64,000 nt of DNA from Clostridia bacterium (GCA_017452945.1 JAFTLD010000003.1:15405-79404); one strand, 5' to 3'; shown: positions 8,999-18,048, numbered from the stretch's first letter. Notes: generated by a model from the letters alone, not told the origin. A program made the numbers and translations.

Positions 8999-10123
8999 AT
9001 GGCACTTCCAACACTCCCCGAATATATGCTGACCTACCCTACCGTGTTTGCGGTGGGGGATGAGTATCACATCTTCGTTCCCTTTGACGCTGAGGTGATT
9101 GTTTGGGTCAAGGTAGGTGAGCGCACCTACTTTGATCATTGCAACGGTATTTTGCGCTCGAATACCAATATGCACCACGTCACGCTGCCCATGTCCGTGC
9201 TGGACGAGGCCAAAGAGTACACCGTGGTCTGGCGCAAAATGATCGAACGCAAGCCCTATTACCCCACCTCCGAGGATGAAAGAACGCTGACGCTGCCCTT
9301 CAAGCCGGTCAAGTCCGAGGGGTGCATCAACCTCTATCACGTATCCGACGCACACAATCTGGTTGCTGAGCCTGTCGCAGCAGGTCAACTCTTTGGCGAC
9401 GACCTCGATCTTTTGGTGCTCAACGGTGATATCCCCAATCACAGCGGTGACGTCAAAAATTTCAACGCCATTTGCGAGATCGCATCGGGCATCACGGGCG
9501 GCCGCTGTCCCGTCGTATTTGCGCGCGGCAATCACGACACACGCGGCATTCACGCTGAGGACATGCCGAATTACATTCCCATTAAGAACGGCAAGACCTA
9601 CTACACCTTCCGCGCAGGCTGCGTTTGGGGACTGCTGCTGGATTGCGGTGAGGATAAGCCCGACACCAATATCGAATACGGCCACACCATCTGCTTCCAT
9701 CAATTCAGAGTGGAGGAAACCGACTTTATCAAGTCGGTGATTGCCAACGCAGATAAGGAGTACGACGCTCCCGGTGTCAAATACAGATTGGTGATCTCTC
9801 ATATCGGTTTTACGCACATTCAAAAGCCGCCCTTTGACATTGAGCAAGAGCTTTACGGTGAATGGACTCGCTTGATTGCACAGACAAAGCCTGATCTGCT
9901 CTTGTATGGCCATCACCACAAGGTCATGATCTGCCCGCCGGGCTGTGATTTTGACCACCAAGGTCAGCCCTGCACCGCCATCATCGGCTCAAAGCCCATT
10001 TTTGGCGGTGAGAGCGGAAACGGCTTTATCGGTTGCGGTGTGACCTTGCATGAGGACGGCACAAAAAGAGTTGTCTTCAACGACGACAAGGGCAACGTGC
10101 TGACAGACGAAATTATAAAATAA
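8999..10123 (+). CDS. Calcineurin-like metallophosphoesterase with N-terminal beta-sandwich
   Basis: 374 residues. The metal-binding motifs are in canonical order: HVSDAHN, LNGDIPN, RGNHD, SHIGF and YGHHHK. The first 100 residues look like a fibronectin/Ig-type sandwich, as in purple acid phosphatases, although no purple-acid Tyr motif was identified. No signal peptide, so probably cytosolic. It starts 18 bp after the alpha-galactosidase with AAAGGAG and ends before a strong terminator, so it belongs to the same transcript. Its substrate is unknown; a phosphorylated sugar or a cyclic phosphodiester from the same catabolic route is a guess based on context only. Confidence 0.85.
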   Translation: MALPTLPEYMLTYPTVFAVGDEYHIFVPFDAEVIVWVKVGERTYFDHCNGILRSNTNMHHVTLPMSVLDEAKEYTVVWRKMIERKPYYPTSEDERTLTLPFKPVKSEGCINLYHVSDAHNLVAEPVAAGQLFGDDLDLLVLNGDIPNHSGDVKNFNAICEIASGITGGRCPVVFARGNHDTRGIHAEDMPNYIPIKNGKTYYTFRAGCVWGLLLDCGEDKPDTNIEYGHTICFHQFRVEETDFIKSVIANADKEYDAPGVKYRLVISHIGFTHIQKPPFDIEQELYGEWTRLIAQTKPDLLLYGHHHKVMICPPGCDFDHQGQPCTAIIGSKPIFGGESGNGFIGCGVTLHEDGTKRVVFNDDKGNVLTDEIIK

Positions 10124-10141
10124 TCACATTGATCAAATATT

Positions 10142-10176
10142 AACACCCCCGCCGATGCAAGCATTGGCGGGGGTGT
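10142..10176. terminator. Bidirectional-type terminator between convergent units
   Basis: Inverted repeat AACACCCCCGCC... with its complement, lying between the phosphoesterase (plus) and the GH99-like gene (minus), which converge here. Confidence 0.7.
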
Positions 10177-10194
10177 TACGTTCCTATAAGAGGA

Positions 10195-12144
10195 TCAATA
10201 TCCGTAGCTGAAGTTCAGGCTGCCGATGGGTGCGGCATCGCCTGTGGAATACAGGTTGAGAGGATCGTTCTCCATATCCTGCACGTTGTCGGTGACCTTG
10301 AATTCGATTTGATAATCGTTTTCATCAAGACCGAGAGCGGACAGCGGTACGCGCACGATCATTGCCTTACCAAAGACGCTCACGTCAGCCTCGCCGACGC
10401 TCTGTCCGTTGGCCGCAAGAATGGTACTCTTATTGCCGCTCACTTCACGGTTAATGACATACTCATAACCGCAAAACAGATCCGTACCGGCATTGGCGGT
10501 CTTAAGCCAGATGTTCATCCAGCCCTGATCTCCATCGGTGTAGGCAGTGATATCCTGTGCACAGGTAATGCGGAAGTATAAATACTCTGCGTCGCGCAGA
10601 ATGCTGATCGTATCGATATCGTTGCGTCCCGTAGTATCGGTGTATACCATATCCCCGGCCATAGCCTTGAAATTACGGTCGGCACACTCACCGGTGAAAT
10701 CGCGATAGGTTACGGCACTCTCCCACGCAGCACCATCATCCTTGGAAATATCGGGCGTGACCGCGGGATATTCGTAATGCACGGCAGGGGCATAATTATC
10801 CGCATGAATATTCATAATGGTCTGGAAGTAGGCATAATCCTTCATGCCGGACGAGCGAGAGGGCTCAATATCACGGGAATACTCGGCATTGAAGGTATCA
10901 CAGGTGTAATACGTGCCATCGCCATGACGGAGCTTCTCGGCTACCCACTCGTTCCAACCTGTCAGGAACACAAATCTTGCATCGGTGGCTCTTTGCTCGG
11001 GAGTCATTTCCAGCACCGTGTTCCACTGCGCCTGGAAATTGAGATTCTGGCGCCAGTTTTCATGGTCGTTCTCGCCCTTCCACTTGTTCTTTTTGAGCAC
11101 GGTGGGATGCCAGCCTCTGCCGCGCGAATTCTTGGTATCGGTCATATTGACCGTCACGTGCTGTGCAATCGAAAGACTGATCCAGCCTTCCTGTATTCTC
11201 TGCGGCAGCTCAAACTCGATCCAAGGTGCACCGTATTCGTACACGGGCTCGTTGACGGGTGCTGCAGTGGGCCACTGTGTCACGCGGTAGTCAAAGAACT
11301 CGGCAAACATCTTTTCCTGCGTGTTTGAGGACTCCTTGAAGCGCGCGATCACGTTATCCGGTGCGATGATCATGGGCTTCTCCGGATCGTTGGGACAGAA
11401 CCACAGACTCTTGTACGTATCATTTGCATAAAAAATACTGTACACTTGCTTGAACACATTTGTATCCGCATTCACATCATGCTTGCCAAGATAATATACC
11501 ACCCTCGGCACGTCCCAGCCTGCGTTCTGATACTCCAGCAGCAGCTCGAACAGAACAGCGGTCACATTTTCGTAAAGCACGTTATTGGAGGTATCCAGCA
11601 CCAAGAAGTCTATCCCTGCCATAGTCAGCATTTCGATCTGCTTGCGCATCACCCAAGGATCGCAGCTGTTATAGTAACCCCAAACCGGCTCGCCCCAGAA
11701 ATGCGCTGAACCAAGGGGGGTAAGAGGTGTATTATAATGCGTGAACGCTTTATTGAAGGTGCCTTCGTATGTAATCTTATTGATATCGTAAATCCCTGTG
11801 TGATTGGTATGCTGACCAAGCGTCAGAAAATAAAACATACCAACGTATCGGTCGGTATTCACCTTGCCGTCCACAGGTAAAATGACGCGTCCGAAATCGT
11901 CCGTTCCCACGATATTGAGCACCGAATATTCTGCATCGGTCAGCTCGCGCTCATCCGGCACACGCTGCACGGTGGGCTGTGGTTCGGGCTCGGTTTGGGC
12001 TTCGGTAGTCTGCTCGGGTGCAGGCTCAGCCGTCATTGTCTCGGTGGTTTGCTCGGTGGGTTGGTCGGGCGTGCATGCTGCAAACACAGCCGACAACGAA
12101 AGGACAGACAGTAAAAGCGCGATCAGCTTTACGGATCTTTGCAT
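10195..12144 (-). CDS. GH71/GH99-like lipoprotein (possible endo-alpha-mannosidase family)
   Basis: 649 residues. The first 23 form a lipoprotein signal ending in AVFAAC, followed by a Thr/Glu/Pro-rich linker to about residue 60. The catalytic-type region runs to about residue 460 and contains GIDFLVLDTSNN and the VFLTGWNEW motif typical of GH99-like proteins (endo-alpha-mannosidase/endomannanase). The C-terminal 180 residues resemble a carbohydrate-binding beta-sandwich (WESAVTYRDF... YLYFRITCA). It would act outside the membrane on mannose-containing glycans; the exact linkage is unproven. The ribosome site AAGGAGG lies inside the end of the upstream gene, so the two are coupled. A larger paralogue with the same two domains but a different anchor is at 46274-48865. 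Confidence 0.78.
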   Translation of the reverse strand: MQRSVKLIALLLSVLSLSAVFAACTPDQPTEQTTETMTAEPAPEQTTEAQTEPEPQPTVQRVPDERELTDAEYSVLNIVGTDDFGRVILPVDGKVNTDRYVGMFYFLTLGQHTNHTGIYDINKITYEGTFNKAFTHYNTPLTPLGSAHFWGEPVWGYYNSCDPWVMRKQIEMLTMAGIDFLVLDTSNNVLYENVTAVLFELLLEYQNAGWDVPRVVYYLGKHDVNADTNVFKQVYSIFYANDTYKSLWFCPNDPEKPMIIAPDNVIARFKESSNTQEKMFAEFFDYRVTQWPTAAPVNEPVYEYGAPWIEFELPQRIQEGWISLSIAQHVTVNMTDTKNSRGRGWHPTVLKKNKWKGENDHENWRQNLNFQAQWNTVLEMTPEQRATDARFVFLTGWNEWVAEKLRHGDGTYYTCDTFNAEYSRDIEPSRSSGMKDYAYFQTIMNIHADNYAPAVHYEYPAVTPDISKDDGAAWESAVTYRDFTGECADRNFKAMAGDMVYTDTTGRNDIDTISILRDAEYLYFRITCAQDITAYTDGDQGWMNIWLKTANAGTDLFCGYEYVINREVSGNKSTILAANGQSVGEADVSVFGKAMIVRVPLSALGLDENDYQIEFKVTDNVQDMENDPLNLYSTGDAAPIGSLNFSYGY

Positions 12145-12145
12145 G

Positions 12146-13618
12146 TCAGTCCTCCTTTTTTCTCAATGCAATGGCTGCAAACGCAAGCATCAGCACCGAT
12201 GCAGGCACCAGCACAGCTCCACAGCCCTCATTATCAATAGCCGGCTCGGAAACGAGGTCGTCAACAGACTCAGACGCGGGATCGGTTACGCTCTCGGCTT
12301 CGGTGGTCTGCTCGGGTGCAGCGGTCGTGCTCTCGGTGGTCTGCTCGGAATCCGCTTCGGTTTCGGGCTGCGTTTGAGTTTCGGGCTCTGTTTCGGGAAC
12401 CGGCAGCACGGTCACCTCGAAAGAGGCTGTCATGCCATCGTAATTGACGGTAACGGTAGCAGTGCCTGCTTTGGAGAAGTCATAAGTAACCATGTCTTCT
12501 ATAATCATCATTTCCATGCTGTCACCGCTTGCATAATTGATACTGATCACCAACGTGGTCATGTCAATGCGCTCACCCACGTAATAAGTGTCCTTGTACC
12601 CGTCCACGATAGAAATACCGTTGGTCTTGACACAGACCTCATCCGCAGTGTTAACGGTAAAGGAAATGGGCTCCAGTACCAGCGTACCGTCCACGGGCGT
12701 ATACTTATCCTTATTACTGCCTGCCCAGTTACCCCAGTCGTCCTTATCCCATGTGAACCAGCGGAAACCGGGGAGGATGACGATCTCATATTGCTCTTCC
12801 TTGAGCGCGGCAAGGTATGCGGGGTCATCGATATGGAAGATCATGGTGTTGCCATAGAAATTGAAGCGTGCCACGTTCCCCTTTTTTACAAGGTCGGTTA
12901 CAGTTTCACCGTTGATGGTGACAAGATCCCCCAGGGTCTTGCCGGGAATGGCAGAGGGGCACAGGTCGGTAGCGGAGATCGCCTTGAGGCTTGCGCTGTC
13001 CTTGCGCTCAAAATTGATGCGCAAAGCACCGTCAATCCCCGGCATGGGGCCGGTCTGCACAGCCGTAATGCCTGCCTCGGCATTGACAGGGAAATATACG
13101 TCGTGATCCAGCGTCAGAGCAGAAAGCTCACCCGAGATACCCGAAGGGGAGCCTACGCACCAAACAAAACCTGCCTTGATCGTAATGGCAGTAAAATCCG
13201 CGGGCTTGAGCACCGAATGATCATCCATGTGGAATCTCAGATTGAGGTACAAAGAGCCGTCCGGACCGCTTTCATAGGTATAGCAGGTACGCTTGAGCGG
13301 CAGATCGCCCAGCATTTCCTTAACCGCAGGAACAGTCATATTGTCATACGCTACACCGTCCTTGACAAACGAAACCAGAATCAGGTCTGTATTGTGCTCA
13401 AGAGCATTGTCCCAACCGTCCTTGGTAAGCCCCTGCGTACCTGCGGGTACACGGAAGCTGATCTGCCCGTAGGTCGTGCCTTCGGGTTGGAAAGGATCTG
13501 TATAGCAGGGCTGCATTTCAATGGTTTCCTCGGCGGCAGCCGGAAGGACAGCCGTGGGAATCAGAGAACAAAGCAGCAGCGCTGCAAGCATCAGGCAAAA
13601 AAGTGTACGTTTTGTCAT
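12146..13618 (-). CDS. Surface protein with Ig-like domain and Gly-Cys C-terminal anchor
   Basis: 490 residues: signal peptide (about 1-28, ending near LPAAAEE), an unrecognised extracellular region, a bacterial Ig-like group-3 domain around residues 325-410 (GISIVDGYKDTYYVGERIDM... SKAGTATVTVNYDG), a Thr/Glu/Gln-rich spacer, and a C-terminal signal NEGCGAVLV followed by a hydrophobic helix and RKKED. The C-terminal signal is shared with two other surface proteins in this window. The start ATG at 13618 is chosen for AAGGAGG and because it opens the signal peptide. It is the first gene of a two-gene unit with the GH99-like lipoprotein (1-bp gap). No enzymatic function is recognisable; carbohydrate binding or adhesion is plausible. 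Confidence 0.72.
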   Translation of the reverse strand: MTKRTLFCLMLAALLLCSLIPTAVLPAAAEETIEMQPCYTDPFQPEGTTYGQISFRVPAGTQGLTKDGWDNALEHNTDLILVSFVKDGVAYDNMTVPAVKEMLGDLPLKRTCYTYESGPDGSLYLNLRFHMDDHSVLKPADFTAITIKAGFVWCVGSPSGISGELSALTLDHDVYFPVNAEAGITAVQTGPMPGIDGALRINFERKDSASLKAISATDLCPSAIPGKTLGDLVTINGETVTDLVKKGNVARFNFYGNTMIFHIDDPAYLAALKEEQYEIVILPGFRWFTWDKDDWGNWAGSNKDKYTPVDGTLVLEPISFTVNTADEVCVKTNGISIVDGYKDTYYVGERIDMTTLVISINYASGDSMEMMIIEDMVTYDFSKAGTATVTVNYDGMTASFEVTVLPVPETEPETQTQPETEADSEQTTESTTAAPEQTTEAESVTDPASESVDDLVSEPAIDNEGCGAVLVPASVLMLAFAAIALRKKED

Positions 13619-13655
13619 AATAACCTCCTTGTCAGTTATCATTGATATCACCATC

Positions 13656-13684
13656 ATTCTATCACAAGTTCACCAATGTGTCAA
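13656..13684 (-). promoter_or_regulatory. Promoter of the Ig-like/GH99-like unit
   Basis: Minus strand TTGACA (13684-13679), 17-bp spacer, TAGAAT (13661-13656). Confidence 0.7.
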
Positions 13685-13706
13685 GCGAAAGTTATGCGTA
13701 TCACTC

Positions 13707-13735
13707 TTGCATCGGACATGACAATGTGCTATAAT
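13707..13735 (+). promoter_or_regulatory. Promoter of the lysine methylase/MFS unit
   Basis: TTGCAT (13707-13712), 17-bp spacer, TATAAT (13730-13735), 31 bp before the ATG. Confidence 0.7.
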
Positions 13736-13766
13736 AAAAGCAATGCTCTACCAAAGAGGAACAAAC

Positions 13767-14669
13767 ATGAAGCTTTACGCACCTGCTTATTATCAGGAAT
13801 TCTCCTGTATTGCCGACCGCTGCCGACACTCCTGCTGCATTGGCTGGGAAATTGACGTGGACGAGGACTCCCTGTCCTTTTATGAGGACTTGGAGGGCGA
13901 CTATGCAGATACGATACGACGCAGCATTGACCGCACGGACGTGCCGCACTTTTCCCTCAGCGCCCATGACCGCTGCCCGCATCTGGACAATCGCGGCCTT
14001 TGCCGCATTATTTCAAACTACGGCCACGAGGCCCTTTGCGACATTTGCCGCGAGCATCCGCGCTTTTACCACCAAACGCCGCACGGTATGGAGGTAGGCT
14101 TGGGGCTTTCGTGTGAGGCGGCCTGCCGCGTGGTGCTTGGCTCGGACGCGTTTGCGCAGATGGTCGAGATCGAAGACCTTGAAGGCGAGCCCGACACCGA
14201 AGCCTTTGATGCAACGCCCTTGCGCGCACGCATATTCGCCTTGCTGCAGGATCCTGCGCTCCCCTATATTGCACGTCTTGCGCAGATCTCTGCCGAATTT
14301 GGCGTATCGGCGGACAAATATTCCGACAACGCACGGTGCAAGATGCTTTGCGAGCTTGAATACTTAAACGAGCAACACCGCGCACTTTTCATGCTTTACA
14401 ATACGGATGCAGAAGTCCTGCCCGCCAAAGAACACTTGCTTGCACGTGCCTTGGCCTACTTCGTCTACCGCCATTGCTCGGACACAACGGACGAGTCGGA
14501 TTTTGCCGTTTCCCTGGGCCTTGCCTTATTCTTGGAGCGGCTGCTTGCATCCTTGATCGCTGCGGGGCATGATGCCCTTGATGCAGCGCGCATCATTTCC
14601 GAAGAGATCGAATACTCAGAAGACAACACCGAAAGCATTCGATCCGTTTTTTACGAGGTATTCCAATGA
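13767..14669 (+). CDS. FliB-like lysine-N-methylase
   Basis: 300 residues, close to the usual length of the FliB family, which N-methylates lysines (of flagellin in Salmonella). Shows the family's Cys-rich N-terminal half: RCRHSCCIGWEIDVDE near residue 20, DRCPHLDNRGLCRII around 75-90, ALCDICREHPRF around 100, and GLSCEAACR near 120. These Cys residues probably bind an iron-sulfur cluster. The ATG at 13767 has GAGGA upstream; an in-frame upstream ATG lacks a ribosome site. It overlaps the following MFS gene by four bases. No flagellar genes are in the window, so the methylated target here is uncertain. Confidence 0.85.
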   Translation: MKLYAPAYYQEFSCIADRCRHSCCIGWEIDVDEDSLSFYEDLEGDYADTIRRSIDRTDVPHFSLSAHDRCPHLDNRGLCRIISNYGHEALCDICREHPRFYHQTPHGMEVGLGLSCEAACRVVLGSDAFAQMVEIEDLEGEPDTEAFDATPLRARIFALLQDPALPYIARLAQISAEFGVSADKYSDNARCKMLCELEYLNEQHRALFMLYNTDAEVLPAKEHLLARALAYFVYRHCSDTTDESDFAVSLGLALFLERLLASLIAAGHDALDAARIISEEIEYSEDNTESIRSVFYEVFQ

Positions 14670-15922
14670 GCCCGAATTACAAACGCACAAAGCTTGCCTG
14701 CTACTCGGCATATTTCACCATGTCGTCCATCTTTATCCTGCCGCCGCTGCTGTTTGCCACGCTGCAGGATACCTACGGCATTTCCTATACGCTGCTTGGC
14801 ACACTGGTGCTGACCAATTTCTGCACGCAAATGATCGTCGATCTGCTTTTTTCGCTTTTTGCCAAGAAATTCAACGCAGGACTTCTGGTACGCGTAACAC
14901 CCCTGATCACCTCGCTGGGACTTGTGATCTACGCGCTGGTTCCCACGTTTTTACCGCAATTCGCATACGTGGGCTTGCTTGTCGGTACGATCGTCTTTTC
15001 GATTGCATCGGGGCTCTCCGAAGTCATGCTCTCGCCCACCATTGCCGCGCTTCCCTCGGATAACCCGCAGCGTGACATGAGCATGCTGCACTCTCTTTAT
15101 GCCTTCGGCATTTTGTTCGTCATCGTACTCAGCACCGTCTTTTTTGCCTTGTTCGGTGCGCAGAATTGGATGTATCTGACGCTGTTTTTCGCAGCACTCC
15201 CGATCATTGCGGCCGTGATGTTCTTCCTCTCCCCCATGCCCGATCTGCAAAAGGGCGCAGAGCAGGAGCGCACCAAGCGCACGGGCAAACGCACGCTCGG
15301 CCTTGCCCTTTGCGTGGCCTGCATCTTTTTCGGCAGCTGTGCAGAGAACACCATGTCCAACTGGATCTCGGGCTATATGGAAAACGCGCTGCACATCGAC
15401 AAGGCCGTGGGAGACCTTGTGGGCATGGCCGCCTTTGCCGTGCTGCTGGGACTGACGCGCATCACCTACGCCAAATTCGGCAAAAACATCTTCCGCATGC
15501 TCATAGTCGGCATGATCGGCGCAGCGGTCTGCTATTTGGTGGTTGCCTTTTCGGGGCATCCTATCCCCGCGCTGGTTGCCTGCGTGCTGACGGGTATTTT
15601 CACCTCGATGCTGTGGCCGGGCGCTTTGATCATGATGGAGGAGAACGTCACCGGTGTCGGCGTGGCAGCCTACGCGCTCATGGCATCGGGCGGTGACCTC
15701 GGCGCATCGGTTGCGCCGCAGCTGATGGGCATCGTAACCGACGCGGTCAGCCAAAGCGAGCTTGGCATACGCCTTGCCGCACAGCAAGGCCTCTCCCCCG
15801 AGCAGATCGGCCTGAAGGCGGGCATGCTTGTATGCTCCCTGTTCCCCATTCTGGGCATCGCCGTGCTGCTTTGCACCGTTCGCTTTTTCAAAAAGTGCAA
15901 AAAGAACGGTGAGGTGCTGTAA
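14666..15922 (+). CDS. MFS transporter
   Basis: 418 residues with about twelve transmembrane helices arranged as two six-helix halves separated by a charged loop (KGAEQERTKRTGKR, near residues 197-212). The first half has a loop-2 signature region (SLFAKKFNAG) of the major facilitator superfamily; the layout recalls the FucP-like sugar-carrier branch, but the substrate cannot be named. Start codon overlaps the stop of the FliB-like gene (ATGA), implying tight co-expression. No terminator is evident in the 100 bp after it. Why a lysine methylase and an MFS carrier share an operon is not clear. Confidence 0.85.
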   Translation: MSPNYKRTKLACYSAYFTMSSIFILPPLLFATLQDTYGISYTLLGTLVLTNFCTQMIVDLLFSLFAKKFNAGLLVRVTPLITSLGLVIYALVPTFLPQFAYVGLLVGTIVFSIASGLSEVMLSPTIAALPSDNPQRDMSMLHSLYAFGILFVIVLSTVFFALFGAQNWMYLTLFFAALPIIAAVMFFLSPMPDLQKGAEQERTKRTGKRTLGLALCVACIFFGSCAENTMSNWISGYMENALHIDKAVGDLVGMAAFAVLLGLTRITYAKFGKNIFRMLIVGMIGAAVCYLVVAFSGHPIPALVACVLTGIFTSMLWPGALIMMEENVTGVGVAAYALMASGGDLGASVAPQLMGIVTDAVSQSELGIRLAAQQGLSPEQIGLKAGMLVCSLFPILGIAVLLCTVRFFKKCKKNGEVL

Positions 15923-16019
15923 AATTCGCACATGATATGCAAAGGGAACGTTTCTGATAAAAAAGAATTCCGCAAATCAATTTCCCGTGCTCTGATATGA
16001 TCTTCTTTTCCTGTTTTTC

Positions 16020-16048
16020 TTGCATTTTACAGGAAAATATGTTACAAT
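16020..16048 (+). promoter_or_regulatory. Promoter of the membrane-anchored hydrolase
   Basis: TTGCAT (16020-16025), 17-bp spacer, TACAAT (16043-16048), 31 bp before the ATG. Confidence 0.65.
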
Positions 16049-16079
16049 GGTCACACAAATCCAATCATCGGAGGCTTTT

Positions 16080-17027
16080 ATGCAACCCAAAACCAAAAAA
16101 ATCATCATTGCAATCACGGCTGCCGTGCTGGCTGTGATTGTACTGGGCGGCTCGATCGGACTATATTCCCTGGCCGTTTCGATCTATTCGGGCAGCTTTA
16201 ATTACCGCTGCGAAACAAGCGAGGATGCAGCCTTTGACATTTCCGAATTCTCCTCTCTGGAGCGCACCCGACACACCTTTGCCACCAAGCAGGGACATAC
16301 GTTGGTGGGTTATCTTTACACGCATACGGGCTCCTCTCCCAAGGGCGTGATCGTATTCGCGCACGGCATGGGTGCGGGCGGCCAGCGCGGTTACATGGAT
16401 ATTTTTGATTATTTCTGCTCGCGCGGCTACTGCGTGTTCGCTTACGACGCCACCGCCAACGATGAAAGCGAGGGCGAGGAAATGGGCGGCCTGCCGCAGG
16501 GCTTTATCGATTTAGACTACGCCGTTTCTTACGCGCAAACGATCCCCGAGATCAAGGATCTGCCCTTTTTGCTCATGGGCTACAGCTGGGGCGGCCTTTC
16601 GGTGGTCAACGCGCTCAATTATCATCCCGAGGTAGAGGCGGTTGCTTCACTTGCGGGCTGGAACAAATCCATGAACATGATCGATCACCGCGGTTGTGAA
16701 ATGGTCGGCCCCGTGGCCAAGCTGCTGCTCCCCTTTGCCTCGGCTTATGAATTCTTCTCCTACGGCTCCTACGCCTTTTCCACCGGCATGAAGGGCTTGG
16801 CAAACAGCGACTGTGACGTTTTTATCGTACACGGTGAGCAGGACGACACCATTCCGATCGCCTACGGCTACGATACCTACTATAAAAAATATGCCGACGA
16901 TCCCCGCTTCACCTTCAAAAAATACGCAGACCGCGATCACGACGTTATGCGCGGTACGGACGGCAAGCACGACATGGCGCTCATGGCCGAAATTGCCGAT
17001 TTCTTTGACGCAGCGCTGGAGCAATAA
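16080..17027 (+). CDS. Membrane-anchored alpha/beta-hydrolase
   Basis: 315 residues. An N-terminal hydrophobic helix (about residues 8-30) anchors the protein, with the hydrolase domain outside or facing the membrane. Motifs: FAHGMGAGG (oxyanion region), GYSWGG with nucleophile Ser169, HGEQDDTIP with the likely catalytic Asp, and DRDHD with the catalytic His. The family (serine aminopeptidase/BAAT-like) includes esterases, lipases and peptidases, so the substrate is open. Start chosen at 16080 for the GGAGG six bases upstream; a longer reading frame from 16020 overlaps the promoter. Monocistronic, ended by a terminator shared with the convergent LysR gene. Confidence 0.85.
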   Translation: MQPKTKKIIIAITAAVLAVIVLGGSIGLYSLAVSIYSGSFNYRCETSEDAAFDISEFSSLERTRHTFATKQGHTLVGYLYTHTGSSPKGVIVFAHGMGAGGQRGYMDIFDYFCSRGYCVFAYDATANDESEGEEMGGLPQGFIDLDYAVSYAQTIPEIKDLPFLLMGYSWGGLSVVNALNYHPEVEAVASLAGWNKSMNMIDHRGCEMVGPVAKLLLPFASAYEFFSYGSYAFSTGMKGLANSDCDVFIVHGEQDDTIPIAYGYDTYYKKYADDPRFTFKKYADRDHDVMRGTDGKHDMALMAEIADFFDAALEQ

Positions 17028-17066
17028 ATGCCGCTTTTACATAAAGTTCGAACATCCCTGCGAAAA

Positions 17067-17092
17067 GGGGCTGCCTTGTTTGAGGCAGCCCC
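17067..17092. terminator. Shared terminator between hydrolase and LysR gene
   Basis: GGGGCTGCC / GGCAGCCCC stem (9 bp) with an 8-nt loop between convergent genes, followed on the plus strand by ATATATTTTTC. Confidence 0.8.
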
Positions 17093-17105
17093 ATATATTT
17101 TTCAG

Positions 17106-17996
17106 TCAGTTTGAAAACTCATGCACCTTGATGTACTCAATAAAGGTCTTCAGACTCTTGGACATCCATTTATTTTTATGGTAGATAAGTTGCTTCCATA
17201 CGTCGATATTGAGATCGCACACGTCCAGATAGCAAAGCTTTCCCGACTCGATCAACGGCCTCGTGACAAAATCCGGCAGATAGGAGATCATGTCGTTTTC
17301 TACAAGCACCGAGGTAATAATATCCGTACGTCCGATCTCCAGCACGGGTGTGATCTCCAAGGATTTTTTTGCAAGCTCGCGGTCAAACACGCCTCGATAG
17401 CCCTGCCCATACTCGGTCAGCACGAAAGGCTCGCCTATGATATCCCTGATCGAAAGCCCCTTGACACCCGCAAATTTCGAGGTCGATGCCGCCACAAAGT
17501 GCATGGGCAGCTTTTGCTCGTTGGCAATCATATAATCCTTATGATATATGCGGCGGTCCAGTGTAATGATCACATCCGCCTCGTTGTGGTCAAGCATATA
17601 CAGCATATTACCCGTATCTCCGGTTGTGAATCTGACCGAAATGCCGGGATACTTGCTGTGAAAATCCGAATAATGCATGGAGATCATCTCTTCACATACC
17701 GAATCCGGTGTGACGATATGAATGCTCCCTCTGCATTCCTCCTCTTTGATCAGACTTTCCTTGAAGTCTTCGGTCAAAGAACGGATCTTGTGCGCGTAGG
17801 ACACCAACTCAAGCCCCCGCTCGGTCAGCATGATGGTGTGGTTGATGCGCTCGAACAACAAACACCCCAGCTCATCCTCAAGCTGCTTGATCTGAAAAGA
17901 AATGGTGGATTGTGAATAATCCAGAGCCTCGGCTGCTTTGGTAAAGCTGCCAAGCTCGGCTACGTGAATAAAAGTGATCAGATTCCTGAGTTCCAT
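17106..17996 (-). CDS. LysR-family transcriptional regulator
   Basis: 296 residues starting at the ATG with GGGAGG upstream; a longer frame from 18044 lacks support. The N-terminal winged helix-turn-helix is clear (MELRNLITFIHVAELGSF, then TKAAEALDYSQSTISFQIKQ), followed by a periplasmic-binding-like effector domain from about residue 90. Divergently transcribed from the TrpXYZ-type ABC importer with only 140 bp between the start codons, and the two promoters overlap each other, so this protein is the obvious candidate regulator of the importer and of itself. The effector is probably the imported substrate or a derivative, which is unknown. Confidence 0.9.
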   Translation of the reverse strand: MELRNLITFIHVAELGSFTKAAEALDYSQSTISFQIKQLEDELGCLLFERINHTIMLTERGLELVSYAHKIRSLTEDFKESLIKEEECRGSIHIVTPDSVCEEMISMHYSDFHSKYPGISVRFTTGDTGNMLYMLDHNEADVIITLDRRIYHKDYMIANEQKLPMHFVAASTSKFAGVKGLSIRDIIGEPFVLTEYGQGYRGVFDRELAKKSLEITPVLEIGRTDIITSVLVENDMISYLPDFVTRPLIESGKLCYLDVCDLNIDVWKQLIYHKNKWMSKSLKTFIEYIKVHEFSN

Positions 17997-18048
17997 GCAA
18001 GCCTCCCGTGCATCGATATTTTCGATGGTAATCATCAAAACCATTCGC

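Noticed and set aside
11864..13645. 593-residue plus-strand frame over the GH99-like and Ig-like genes
   Set aside because: The opposite strand encodes two proteins with signal peptides, domains and coupled start sites; the plus frame lacks all of these.
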